Origin: CAZYYO01 sp964650965
GTDB taxonomy: Bacteria; Bacillota; Clostridia; Lachnospirales; Lachnospiraceae
NCBI GenBank assembly: GCA_964650965.1
Contig: CAZYYO010000001.1
Span: 52,001-116,000, forward strand
Direction: 5' to 3'
Length of the DNA: 64,000 bases
In this document: positions 1 to 8,078 of the stretch, in pieces
Layout: every line of letters starts with the position of its first letter
Numbering within the stretch: position 1 is the first letter of the stretch
Made by a program: the position numbers and the translations under genes
Notes under the pieces: generated by a model
Databases searched by the model: none
Seen by the model: only the letters and a program-made list of their open reading frames with translations
Told to the model about the DNA's origin: nothing

Positions 1-315
1 AGCCAAAAGGATGCACCGGAAATTGCTTTTATTGTGTTTTTATTAGGTACCTTTGTTACAGAATTATTGAAATCCTATCATGTTCAAATTGCAATTACAT
101 CAAAAGATGGCTATTATATTATACGACAGACAATGGATGTGACCAAAACAGTAAATTTGATAGGAGAATATCCTTATTTGGAAAAACGATATCCATACCA
201 GGAACCATTTTCTGTTATCATAAAAGAAATATTAGATTATATAAGTGTAAAATGTATTATGGGCACATCAGAGCATCCCTTTGATTTGAAAGTGCTGGTA
301 AAACAAGAAAGATAA
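1..315 (+). CDS. C-terminal part of an unrecognised protein (5' end outside window)
   Basis: The frame is open from the first base of the window to the TAA at 313-315, so this is the last 104 codons of a gene that begins upstream. The GTG at 34 is internal and has no ribosome site. The visible part has a hydrophobic stretch near the left edge (around AFIVFLLGTFVTELL) followed by a mixed, mildly basic tail. I recognise no domain. It ends one base before an in-frame ATG at 316, 24 bases before the preferred icd start, so it is probably co-transcribed with icd. Confidence 0.5.
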   Translation, partial: SQKDAPEIAFIVFLLGTFVTELLKSYHVQIAITSKDGYYIIRQTMDVTKTVNLIGEYPYLEKRYPYQEPFSVIIKEILDYISVKCIMGTSEHPFDLKVLVKQER

Positions 316-339
316 ATGAGTGAAAAGAAGGAGATTATT

Positions 340-1563
340 ATGAGCAAAATTACAATGACGACACCATTAGTTGAAATGGATGGGGATGAAATGACCCGTA
401 TTTTATGGAAAATGATTAAGGATGAATTGTTATTTCCATATATTGACTTAAAAACGGATTATTATGATTTGGGTTTGGAGCACAGAAATGATACAAACGA
501 TCAGGTGACCATTGATTCAGCTAATGCAACAAAGAAATATGGTGTGGCAGTAAAATGTGCAACCATTACTCCAAATGCTGCAAGAATGACAGAGTACAAT
601 TTAAAGGAAATGTGGAAAAGCCCCAATGGAACCATTCGTGCGATTTTAGATGGAACCGTATTTCGTGCACCGATTGTAGTAAAAGGAATCGAACCCTGTG
701 TGAAGAACTGGAAGAAACCAATCACCATTGCAAGACATGCTTACGGAGATGTGTACAAAGCATCGGAAATGAAGATTCCCGCTGCTGGTAAGGTAGAGCT
801 GGTATATACTGCAGAGGATGGACACGAAGAGCGTGAGTTAGTTCACACTTTTACTGGAGCCGGTGTGGTTCAAGGACAGCACAATATAAATGATTCTATA
901 GAAAGCTTTGCAAAAAGCTGTTTTAATTTTGCATTAGATACCAAGCAGGATTTGTGGTTTGCGACAAAGGATACTATTTCCAAGAAATATGACCATACAT
1001 TTAAAGATATTTTTCAGGAAATCTATGATGCAGAGTATCAGGAAAAGTTCAAAGAAGCAGGCATTACGTATTTCTATACGCTAATTGATGATGCTGTTGC
1101 CCGTGTTATGAAGGCAGAGGGTGGTTTTATCTGGGCATGTAAGAACTATGATGGAGATGTTATGAGTGACATGGTAAGCTCTGCTTTTGGCTCACTGGCT
1201 ATGATGACTTCTGTATTAGTATCTCCTCAGGGCTACTATGAATATGAAGCTGCTCATGGAACGGTTCAGCGTCATTATTATAAGCATTTAAAGGGAGAAG
1301 AAACCTCTACTAATTCAGTTGCAACCATCTTTGCATGGACGGGAGCTTTAAGAAAGCGTGGAGAATTAGATGGAATCACAGCATTGTGTGATTTTGCAGA
1401 TGATTTGGAAAATGCATGTGTAAAAACCATAGAATACGGTCAAATGACCAAGGATCTGGCATTAATCACAAGCAATGAGAATGTATCTGTATTAAACAGT
1501 GAAGACTTTATCAAAGCGGTTCGTGTAACATTAGAAGAGTTGATGGATAAAAGAAAGAAATAA
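340..1563 (+). CDS. icd: NADP-dependent isocitrate dehydrogenase, eukaryotic-like dimeric type
   Basis: Oxidative decarboxylation of isocitrate to 2-oxoglutarate with NADP in the cytoplasm, supplying 2-oxoglutarate for glutamate synthesis. The protein is 407 aa and resembles the IDH1/IDH2 subfamily rather than E. coli Icd. It opens with [17 protein letters not shown], has the substrate segment [16 protein letters not shown] at about residues 88-103, and carries the NADP-binding run [19 protein letters not shown] followed by FAWTGAL, as in animal and yeast IDH. An in-frame ATG exists at 316, but the AAGAAGGAG at 325-333 sits 6 bases before the ATG at 340, so 340 is preferred. The ABC-F gene follows after 13 bases. 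Family identity is very secure; cofactor choice rests on the subfamily match. Confidence 0.95.
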   Translation: MSKITMTTPLVEMDGDEMTRILWKMIKDELLFPYIDLKTDYYDLGLEHRNDTNDQVTIDSANATKKYGVAVKCATITPNAARMTEYNLKEMWKSPNGTIRAILDGTVFRAPIVVKGIEPCVKNWKKPITIARHAYGDVYKASEMKIPAAGKVELVYTAEDGHEERELVHTFTGAGVVQGQHNINDSIESFAKSCFNFALDTKQDLWFATKDTISKKYDHTFKDIFQEIYDAEYQEKFKEAGITYFYTLIDDAVARVMKAEGGFIWACKNYDGDVMSDMVSSAFGSLAMMTSVLVSPQGYYEYEAAHGTVQRHYYKHLKGEETSTNSVATIFAWTGALRKRGELDGITALCDFADDLENACVKTIEYGQMTKDLALITSNENVSVLNSEDFIKAVRVTLEELMDKRKK

Positions 1564-1576
1564 GTGAGGTTATACC

Positions 1577-3487
1577 ATGTTATTATCCTGTCAGAATCTG
1601 GGCAAGACTTATGGAGAAGAACGTATTGTAAGAAATGTCAGCTTTCAGGTAAATGAAAATGAGAAGATTGCCATGATTGGTGCCAACGGCGCCGGGAAAT
1701 CTACGATTTTAAAAATGATTGCAAATAAAATAGAACCGGATGAGGGGCAGGTATCCATTGGAAAAAATGTAACCATCGGATATTTAGCACAATATCAAGG
1801 GGAAGAAATGGAGGGGACGATTTATGATATCGTCCTCTCTTCTAAGGCTGATATCATTGCGATGGAGCAAAAAATTCAGCAAATGGAAGAAGCAATGACG
1901 CATGTGAAGGAGGAAGAGCTTAACGATTTTATGGCCTCCTACCATGAGCTGGTACGTCAGTTTGAATTACGAAATGGATATGCATATAAAAGTGAAGTGA
2001 GTGGTGTATTACGTGGATTGGGTTTTGCAGAAAATGATTTTGGCAAAACAATGGAGATGCTTTCTGGAGGGGAAAAAACAAGAGTTTCTCTTGGAAAGCT
2101 GCTGGTATCTAATCCGGACCTGCTCTTACTAGATGAGCCGATTAACCATTTAGATTTAACTTCCATTCAATGGCTAGAGACCTTTCTTCTAAATTATAAG
2201 GGCGCTGTCTTAATTGTGGCTCATGACCGGTTCTTCCTAGATAAGATTGTTAGCCGTGTGATTGAAATTACAAGGCATGAGGCGAAACTATATAAGGGAA
2301 ATTATACCCAGTATGCCCAACAAAAGGAGCAAATCAATAAAACACTGCAACGGGAATATATTAAGTCAGAAAAGGAAATCGCCCATCAGCAGGAAGTTAT
2401 TGAAAAGCTAAAGCAGTTTAATCGGGAAAAATCCATAAAACGGGCGGAAAGCCGGCAGAAAGCATTAGATAAGCTTGCACCCATAGAGAGACCTGTAGAC
2501 GAAAATACCAGAATGCAGCTGGCACTTGCGCCGGAACTGTTAAGTGGTAAGGATGTTCTTACCGTTACTGATTTAAAGAAGCAGTATGAAAGCCGCTGTT
2601 TGTTCCAACACCTTTCCTTTGAAATAAAGCGGGGGGAACGGGTTGCCATTCTTGGAGATAATGGAACGGGCAAGACGACAATTTTAAAAATTGTGAACGG
2701 ATTAGTTCAAGCGGATGGGGGACAGGTTCGTGTTGGAAGTAATGTTACCATTGGATATTATGACCAGGAACAACAGGTGTTAGAGGATAGCAATACGCTG
2801 TTTCAGGAAATGCAGAATTCCTATCCTGATTTAAATAATACGCGAATACGAAATGTTCTGGCAGCCTTTTTATTTACCGGAGAAGACGTATTTAAGCGAA
2901 TTGGTGACTTAAGTGGTGGAGAACGAGGAAGAGTCAGCCTTGCAAAGCTCATGCTGTCTGGTTGTAATTTCTTGATTTTAGATGAACCTACCAACCACTT
3001 GGATATGGAGTCTAGAGAAATCCTGGAAAATGCATTAAATGCCTATGAAGGTACTGTTTTATATGTGTCTCACGATCGATATTTTGTCAATAAGACTGCA
3101 GGCAGGATTCTAGAGCTTCGAGAGAACTCCTTTCACCAATACTTAGGTAATTATGATTACTATATAGAGAAAAAACAGCAGGAGGAACAAAACCTCAGTG
3201 CATCCATCTCTAGCGAAGAAAATACAGCAGAAGTCTCTGAGGGAAAAGTAGATTGGGCCAGACAAAAGGAGCTTGCAGCAATAAAACGTAAGCAGGAAAA
3301 TGCAATTGCGAAAATCGAAGCAGAAATTGCTGATTTAGAACATAAAATGCAGGAAGTGTTACAGGAGTTTTCCAGAGATGAGGTGGCTACCAATTCTGCC
3401 AGGTTAAATGAATTATCTGCTATGCAAAATCAGTATCAGTCTCGTTTGGATGAATTGTATGAAGACTGGGAGCATTTAATGGAATAA
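1577..3487 (+). CDS. ABC-F family ATPase (YdiF-like)
   Basis: A 636-aa soluble protein with two ATP-binding cassettes and no membrane segments. ABC-F proteins act on ribosomes as translation factors or antibiotic-protection factors. Cassette 1 has Walker A GANGAGKST and signature LSGGEKTR; cassette 2 has Walker A GDNGTGKTT, signature LSGGERGR and Walker B LILDEPTNHLD. Between the cassettes is the charged interdomain linker (about residues 250-315), and the last 90 residues are a predicted coiled coil. Length and the neighbouring rex gene match Bacillus YdiF, a housekeeping ABC-F, better than a resistance factor. One oddity is that the first Walker B reads LLLLDEPINHLD, with Ile where the family usually has Thr. 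The exact ABC-F subfamily is inferred. Confidence 0.9.
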   Translation: MLLSCQNLGKTYGEERIVRNVSFQVNENEKIAMIGANGAGKSTILKMIANKIEPDEGQVSIGKNVTIGYLAQYQGEEMEGTIYDIVLSSKADIIAMEQKIQQMEEAMTHVKEEELNDFMASYHELVRQFELRNGYAYKSEVSGVLRGLGFAENDFGKTMEMLSGGEKTRVSLGKLLVSNPDLLLLDEPINHLDLTSIQWLETFLLNYKGAVLIVAHDRFFLDKIVSRVIEITRHEAKLYKGNYTQYAQQKEQINKTLQREYIKSEKEIAHQQEVIEKLKQFNREKSIKRAESRQKALDKLAPIERPVDENTRMQLALAPELLSGKDVLTVTDLKKQYESRCLFQHLSFEIKRGERVAILGDNGTGKTTILKIVNGLVQADGGQVRVGSNVTIGYYDQEQQVLEDSNTLFQEMQNSYPDLNNTRIRNVLAAFLFTGEDVFKRIGDLSGGERGRVSLAKLMLSGCNFLILDEPTNHLDMESREILENALNAYEGTVLYVSHDRYFVNKTAGRILELRENSFHQYLGNYDYYIEKKQQEEQNLSASISSEENTAEVSEGKVDWARQKELAAIKRKQENAIAKIEAEIADLEHKMQEVLQEFSRDEVATNSARLNELSAMQNQYQSRLDELYEDWEHLME

Positions 3488-3511
3488 TAAGTTTGTTAAA
3501 ACATTGTCACA

Positions 3512-3540
3512 TTGACATTACAGTGCAAAAAAATTATAAT
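3512..3540 (+). promoter_or_regulatory. Predicted sigma-A promoter of rex
   Basis: TTGACA at 3512-3517 and TATAAT at 3535-3540 are both exact consensus hexamers separated by exactly 17 bases. They lie between the end of the ABC-F gene and rex, so rex has its own strong promoter, with a start point expected near 3547 and a leader of about 25 bases. Confidence 0.85.
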
Positions 3541-3572
3541 TTAGATAAATAACACAAAGAGGGGGATGTATC

Positions 3573-4199
3573 GTGGAAAAAGACATTTCACAGGCAGTGA
3601 TACGAAGAATGCCAAGGTACTACCGTTACTTAGGAGAATTACTAGATGATGGTGTAGAAAGAATCTCTTCCAATGAGTTAAGCTCTAAAATGAATGTGAC
3701 AGCCTCACAGATTCGCCAGGATTTAAATAATTTTGGAGGATTTGGTCAACAGGGATATGGATATAATGTACAATTCTTACATGATGAAATTGGTAAAATT
3801 CTTGGGCTTACAGAAATACATAATGTGATTGTCATAGGTGTTGGTAACTTAGGACAGGCTATTGCAAATTATGTTAAATTTGAAAAATTAGGATTTCGCA
3901 TGGTGGGACTTTTTGATGTTAATCCGAAACTAAAAGGAAAAATGGTGCGCGATTTACCAATACAAATGCTTGAGGATTTACCGGAATTTTTAAAAACGAC
4001 CCATGTGGATATTGCAGCGCTTACGCTTCCAAAGGCAAATGCGGAAGCAACTGCGAATATGCTGGTTTCCTTAGGAGTGAAAGCAATATGGAATTTTGCC
4101 CATGTGGATTTGGATATGGTGGATGATGTAGTGGTAGAAAATGTACATTTGTCAGATAGTTTGATGCAATTATCCTATAACATTACAAAAAACAGCTAG
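3573..4199 (+). CDS. rex: Redox-sensing transcriptional repressor Rex
   Basis: Rex binds DNA when NAD+ is high and is released by NADH, controlling fermentation and NADH-reoxidation genes. The protein is 208 aa, normal for the family. The N-terminal winged helix (about residues 1-80) includes VTASQIRQDLNNFGGFGQQGYGYNV, a stretch diagnostic of Rex. The Rossmann half begins with VIGVGNLGQAIANY, giving GxGxxG for the dinucleotide, and ends in the domain-swapped C-terminal helix. The start is GTG, chosen because GAGGGGG lies 7 bases upstream. It sits behind its own consensus promoter and 19 bases before the coiled-coil gene. A full palindromic Rex operator is not evident upstream. Confidence 0.95.
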   Translation: MEKDISQAVIRRMPRYYRYLGELLDDGVERISSNELSSKMNVTASQIRQDLNNFGGFGQQGYGYNVQFLHDEIGKILGLTEIHNVIVIGVGNLGQAIANYVKFEKLGFRMVGLFDVNPKLKGKMVRDLPIQMLEDLPEFLKTTHVDIAALTLPKANAEATANMLVSLGVKAIWNFAHVDLDMVDDVVVENVHLSDSLMQLSYNITKNS

Positions 4200-4218
4200 G
4201 AAATAAAGGTGATTTCTG

Positions 4219-4848
4219 ATGAGAGAAAGCGAGTTTAAGGAAGCTTTAAATGGGAAAAAAATCTCCATACTTGTGCTTGATCAAAAATGGCATCGCTTAT
4301 TTGCATTAAGTGGAAAGCCAGATCAGGTAAAAGAGCTTGAAAAGGAATTAAATGAACTTTTAGCCAGACAGGGAAAGCTGAATCAGGATTTAAAGGAATA
4401 CAAAAAATTAAAGGCTTCTCTCATGCAAAATATTGTTGAGAACATGGAAGGTACCGAAGCTCACGCAATCAATGAAATGACTTCCCGAAAGCTAGAAGAG
4501 GATAAGCGGTTAATTGATGAAGTAAATGAAAAAGCTGCTTTGGCAGAAGATGAATTATTGGAAATACCAAAAGAAATTACAAGAGTAAATGAAGCACTTA
4601 TGATGGAAACCATGGAATTTTGTTATGACAGACTGCGTACAAATGCAAATGAGACAGAGGAAATTGCCCAATGGATTGCCAATGTTCGGGTGGAATTAAA
4701 GAAAAATATTATCAGAAAACAGAATCGTGAAATTAATAATAAGGAAATATATTCTTATATGCATGATATTTTCGGCAAAGAAGTCATTGATTTGTTTGAT
4801 GTAAAATATGATGTGGAACCGGAAGACAAGGAAGGCGTCGATGCTTAG
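4219..4848 (+). CDS. Uncharacterised coiled-coil protein
   Basis: A 209-aa, highly charged protein with no signal peptide or membrane segment. Residues 35-130 are rich in Lys, Glu and Leu in heptad-like spacing (for example VKELEKELNELLARQGKLNQ), predicting a long coiled coil. The N-terminal 30 residues look like a small globular cap (ISILVLDQKWHRLFAL). I recognise no enzyme motif. It follows rex by 19 bases with GGTGAT before the ATG and is closed by a terminator-like hairpin, so rex and this gene probably form one short transcript. Any role in redox control would be guilt by association only. Confidence 0.7.
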   Translation: MRESEFKEALNGKKISILVLDQKWHRLFALSGKPDQVKELEKELNELLARQGKLNQDLKEYKKLKASLMQNIVENMEGTEAHAINEMTSRKLEEDKRLIDEVNEKAALAEDELLEIPKEITRVNEALMMETMEFCYDRLRTNANETEEIAQWIANVRVELKKNIIRKQNREINNKEIYSYMHDIFGKEVIDLFDVKYDVEPEDKEGVDA

Positions 4849-4863
4849 GCATGGCGCTTTTTT
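4835..4863 (+). terminator. Probable intrinsic terminator at end of rex transcript
   Basis: GCGTCGATGC pairs imperfectly with GCATGGCGC across a TTAG loop and is followed by six T. The stem begins inside the last codons of the coiled-coil gene and the loop contains its stop codon. Confidence 0.55.
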
Positions 4864-4897
4864 AGAAATACTATGAGAAAGCAAAAGGAGGAATCCA

Positions 4898-6394
4898 ATG
4901 AAAATCGTATTAAATGCCCGTGAAATGAAACAAACAGATGAAAATACCTCTTCCTACTTCGGTGTGCCTTCTATTGTATTAATGGAGCGAGCAGCACTGG
5001 CGCTTTGTTCTTTTATTTCTAGTGAGTGCGACAAGAATTCAACCATTGGTATTCTGTGCGGAACTGGGAATAATGGTGGGGACGGTCTGGCTTTGGCGCG
5101 CCTTCTCTTTCAGCAGGGGCGAAATGTAGTATATTATGTTGCTGGAGAAAAAAATAAATTTACAGATAACGCATCCATGGAATATCACATGGCATGCCAG
5201 TATAAGGTTCCGGAATGTAATCAATGGGAGGAATTGTTAAAACAGGATATTTTGGTAGATGGTTTATTTGGAATTGGTTTATCTAGAGATATCAAGGAGC
5301 CATACAGTCTCATGATTGATGAAGTAAATCATCACCATTTCCAGAAGGTGATTGCCATTGATATTCCTTCCGGAATTTCCTGCGATACAGGTCAGGTTAT
5401 GGGACAGGCCATTCGTTGTGATGCTACCGTTACCTTTGGCTTCTTTAAGGTGGGACAATTGCTATACCCGGGAGCTCAATATTGCGGAAGAATTCATTGC
5501 AAGGATGTGGGAATTACTCCAGACAGCTTTTTGGAAAATAAAATGATGTGCGCAACCTTGGAACATAGTGATTTATCTTTGCTTCCTAAGAGAAGTGCAG
5601 ACGGAAATAAGGGAACCTTTGGAAAGGTTCTGGTGATTGCAGGTAGTGAATCCATGTCTGGGGCTGCAGTACTTTCCGCACAAGCAGGGTTACTAAGTGG
5701 GTGTGGTATGGTAAAGATTTATACAGAAGCTGTAAATCGTGTCATCTGCGCAACGACATTACCAGAGGCGTTAATTTCCACCTATGATCATAAATTTCAA
5801 GAAGAGCAATTACTACAGGAAATGAAATGGGCAGACATCATTCTCATAGGACCAGGCATGGGACAGACCAGTGTTTCCAGACAAATCGTAAGTTGCGTTA
5901 TAAAAAATGCAGCGGTTCCCTTGGTCATTGATGCAGATGGATTAAACATTCTTTCTCAGAATATGCATAAGCTTCGGGGGCCTCATACAGAAATAGTTGT
6001 CACTCCCCATGTGGGAGAAATGAGCCGTATGCGCCAGGAAAGCATTTTATTTATCAAAGACCATTTATTATCTGTGGCAGAAGAATTTGCCAGAGAATAT
6101 AATGTGATTTGTGTACTTAAGGATGTGAGAACCATTACCGCTGTTCCATATAATCGAACGTATATTAACACCTCAGGAAGCGATGCTATGGCTACTTCCG
6201 GAAGCGGTGATGTATTAGCTGGAATCATTGCAGGTTTCATGGCCCAAGGGCTGTCAGGTGATATGAGCAGTGCACTGGGGGTATATGTTCATGGCCTTGC
6301 CGGGGAACTGGCAGGACAGGCATTAAGTAATTACAGTGTAAGAGCTACAAACATTCTACAGAATTTAACAAAAGTTTTCAGGAAAGAAGTGTAA
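4898..6394 (+). CDS. nnr: Bifunctional NAD(P)H-hydrate epimerase / ADP-dependent NAD(P)H-hydrate dehydratase
   Basis: Repairs damaged NAD(P)H hydrates. The N-terminal YjeF_N domain epimerises R and S forms; the C-terminal ribokinase-like domain dehydrates the S form using ADP. The protein is 498 aa, normal for the fused enzyme. The N-terminal half has CGTGNNGGDGLALARLL at about residue 54 and DGLFGIGLSRDI. The C-terminal half has GKVLVIAGSESMSGAAVL, DADGLN and the nucleotide-site run TSGSGDVLAGIIAGF near residue 430. AAAGGAGG lies just upstream of the ATG. The alr gene starts two bases after the stop, the nnr-alr order common in clostridia. Both halves look intact. Confidence 0.93.
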   Translation: MKIVLNAREMKQTDENTSSYFGVPSIVLMERAALALCSFISSECDKNSTIGILCGTGNNGGDGLALARLLFQQGRNVVYYVAGEKNKFTDNASMEYHMACQYKVPECNQWEELLKQDILVDGLFGIGLSRDIKEPYSLMIDEVNHHHFQKVIAIDIPSGISCDTGQVMGQAIRCDATVTFGFFKVGQLLYPGAQYCGRIHCKDVGITPDSFLENKMMCATLEHSDLSLLPKRSADGNKGTFGKVLVIAGSESMSGAAVLSAQAGLLSGCGMVKIYTEAVNRVICATTLPEALISTYDHKFQEEQLLQEMKWADIILIGPGMGQTSVSRQIVSCVIKNAAVPLVIDADGLNILSQNMHKLRGPHTEIVVTPHVGEMSRMRQESILFIKDHLLSVAEEFAREYNVICVLKDVRTITAVPYNRTYINTSGSDAMATSGSGDVLAGIIAGFMAQGLSGDMSSALGVYVHGLAGELAGQALSNYSVRATNILQNLTKVFRKEV

Positions 6395-6396
6395 AA

Positions 6397-7563
6397 ATGA
6401 AAGAGTATAATCGTGTATATGCAAATATTGATTTAGATGCATTAATGTTTAATCTAGATTCTATGAGAAATAATTTAAAAACAGGAACACAAATGATAGC
6501 GGTGATTAAAACCAATGGATATGGACATGGTGCCTTAGAAATTGCTTGTGAGCTGGAACAGGTTCATGATGTTTTTGGCTATGCGGTAGCAACCATAGAG
6601 GAAGCAATGGAGCTAAGAATGCATAAAATAAAGAAACCCATACTCATTTTGGGCTATACGTTTTCCGATTGTTATGAGGATATGATATTAAATGATATTC
6701 GTCCTACCGTTTATACCTTGGAAATGGCAAAAGAATTGTCTGATTGGGGGGTGCGATTAAAGAAGAACGTCAACATTCATATTAAAATTGATACTGGGAT
6801 GAGTAGAATTGGATTTCAGGTAAGTGATAAATCGGCAGATATCATTGCACAGATTGGAAAGCTTCCCAACCTTAATTTAGAGGGGATTTTCACTCATTTT
6901 GCAAGGGCTGATGAAGTAGATAAAAGCCATGCACAGGCGCAGTATGATTTGTTTTGTAAGATGATTAAAAAGTGTGAAGAAAGAAAGATATGTTTTTCAT
7001 ATCATCATTGTTCTAATAGTGCAGCCATATTAGAGTATCCAGATGCGAATATGGATTTGGTACGTGCGGGAATCACTTTGTATGGTCTTTGGCCATCCAT
7101 GGAAATGGACATGAGTTTCCCTTTAAAACCGGTTTTGTCCTTGTACAGTCATATCGTACATATCAAGGAATTAGAACCTGGCAGGGAAATTAGCTACGGA
7201 GGAACCTATGTTACCAATAAAAAACAACGTATTGCTACAATTCCAGTAGGATATGGTGATGGATATCCTAGAAGCTTATCCAATAAGGGCTATGTATTAA
7301 TCCGTGGTAAGAAAGCCCCCATTACTGGCCGGGTTTGTATGGATCAGTTTATGGTAGATGTATCGGATATTCCGGATGTTACGGTACATGATTTGGTTAC
7401 ATTAATTGGTACAGACCAGCAACAAAGCATAACTATGGAGGAGCTAGGAACGTTAAGCGGTCGATTTAATTATGAACTAGCCTGCGATTTAGGAGAACGG
7501 ATTCCTAGAATATATTATCGAAATCAGAAGTTGGTTTCTGTGAGAGATTATTTCTTAAGATAG
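6397..7563 (+). CDS. alr: Alanine racemase
   Basis: PLP enzyme that interconverts L- and D-alanine, giving D-Ala for peptidoglycan. The protein is 388 aa, a fold type III TIM barrel followed by a beta domain. The PLP lysine is K38 in IKTNGYGHGA; the family usually has KANAYGHG, so two neighbouring residues differ but the Lys and YGHG are kept. The second catalytic residue is the Tyr in REISYGGTY near residue 265. MSRIGF and GRVCMDQFMVD are further family signatures. It is translationally linked to nnr (two-base gap) and precedes the broken mazF, matching the alr-mazF neighbourhood of other Firmicutes but without the antitoxin gene. Confidence 0.95.
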   Translation: MKEYNRVYANIDLDALMFNLDSMRNNLKTGTQMIAVIKTNGYGHGALEIACELEQVHDVFGYAVATIEEAMELRMHKIKKPILILGYTFSDCYEDMILNDIRPTVYTLEMAKELSDWGVRLKKNVNIHIKIDTGMSRIGFQVSDKSADIIAQIGKLPNLNLEGIFTHFARADEVDKSHAQAQYDLFCKMIKKCEERKICFSYHHCSNSAAILEYPDANMDLVRAGITLYGLWPSMEMDMSFPLKPVLSLYSHIVHIKELEPGREISYGGTYVTNKKQRIATIPVGYGDGYPRSLSNKGYVLIRGKKAPITGRVCMDQFMVDVSDIPDVTVHDLVTLIGTDQQQSITMEELGTLSGRFNYELACDLGERIPRIYYRNQKLVSVRDYFLR

Positions 7564-7641
7564 CATTTCAAAAGAATTATTGAATACACTCGAAGAATTT
7601 GGAGATACTGTTTGTAAATCAAAATTATTGGAGTGATGGAA

Positions 7642-7989
7642 ATGTCAATTAGAAGAGGAGATATTTATTACGCAGACTTAAGACCTGTTATTGGTTCGGA
7701 GCAGGGAGGAATACGTCCGGTACTGATTGTCTAAAATGATGTGGGAAATGTTCACAGTCCTACCGTAATATGTGCAGCCATTACATCTAAGATGAATAAG
7801 GCGAAGCTTCCCACTCATGTATCTTTGGATAGTGGAAAATGTGATTTGATGAAGGATTCTGTCGTTTTACTGGAACAATTAAGAACCATTGATAAAACCA
7901 GATTAAAAGATAAGGTGTGTCATTTGGATCATAAAATTCTTTTTCAAGTAGATAAAGCGCTGGAAATCAGTCTTGAGCTATTTACATAG
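7642..7989 (+). pseudogene. mazF: mazF/ndoA toxin gene interrupted by an in-frame TAA codon
   Basis: The frame from ATG 7642 reads [16 protein letters not shown], then [14 protein letters not shown], then TAA at 7732-7734, then continues in the same frame as NDVGNVHSPTVICAAIT and on to LEISLELFT. This is a full-length MazF-type mRNA interferase of 115 codons with a single stop at codon 31, where Bacillus NdoA has Gln, so one C-to-T change (CAA to TAA) explains it. The lesion separates the conserved Arg25 in GGIRP from the Thr48-equivalent in AAIT, so neither fragment alone should be active. A restart at GTG 7741 would give only the C-terminal 82 residues. No mazE-like gene lies in the 78 bases after alr. 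Read-through or a sequencing error cannot be excluded. Confidence 0.88.
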
Positions 7990-8078
7990 TCTTGACGGAT
8001 ATTGGTAAAGCATGGTATATTTCTGGTGTTAAACAGGCAATACTTCCTTACCGGAAGCATTACAGGAGGAGAAAGAAA

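Noticed and set aside
3493..3520. Possible Rex operator upstream of rex (TTGTTAA at 3493-3499)
   Set aside because: Only one half-site is present; the expected TTAACAA partner at the right spacing is missing.
7562..7637. Remnant of an antitoxin C-terminus in the alr-mazF gap (short open frame ending TGA at 7635)
   Set aside because: About two dozen codons with no start codon and no recognisable MazE similarity; chance open frame.
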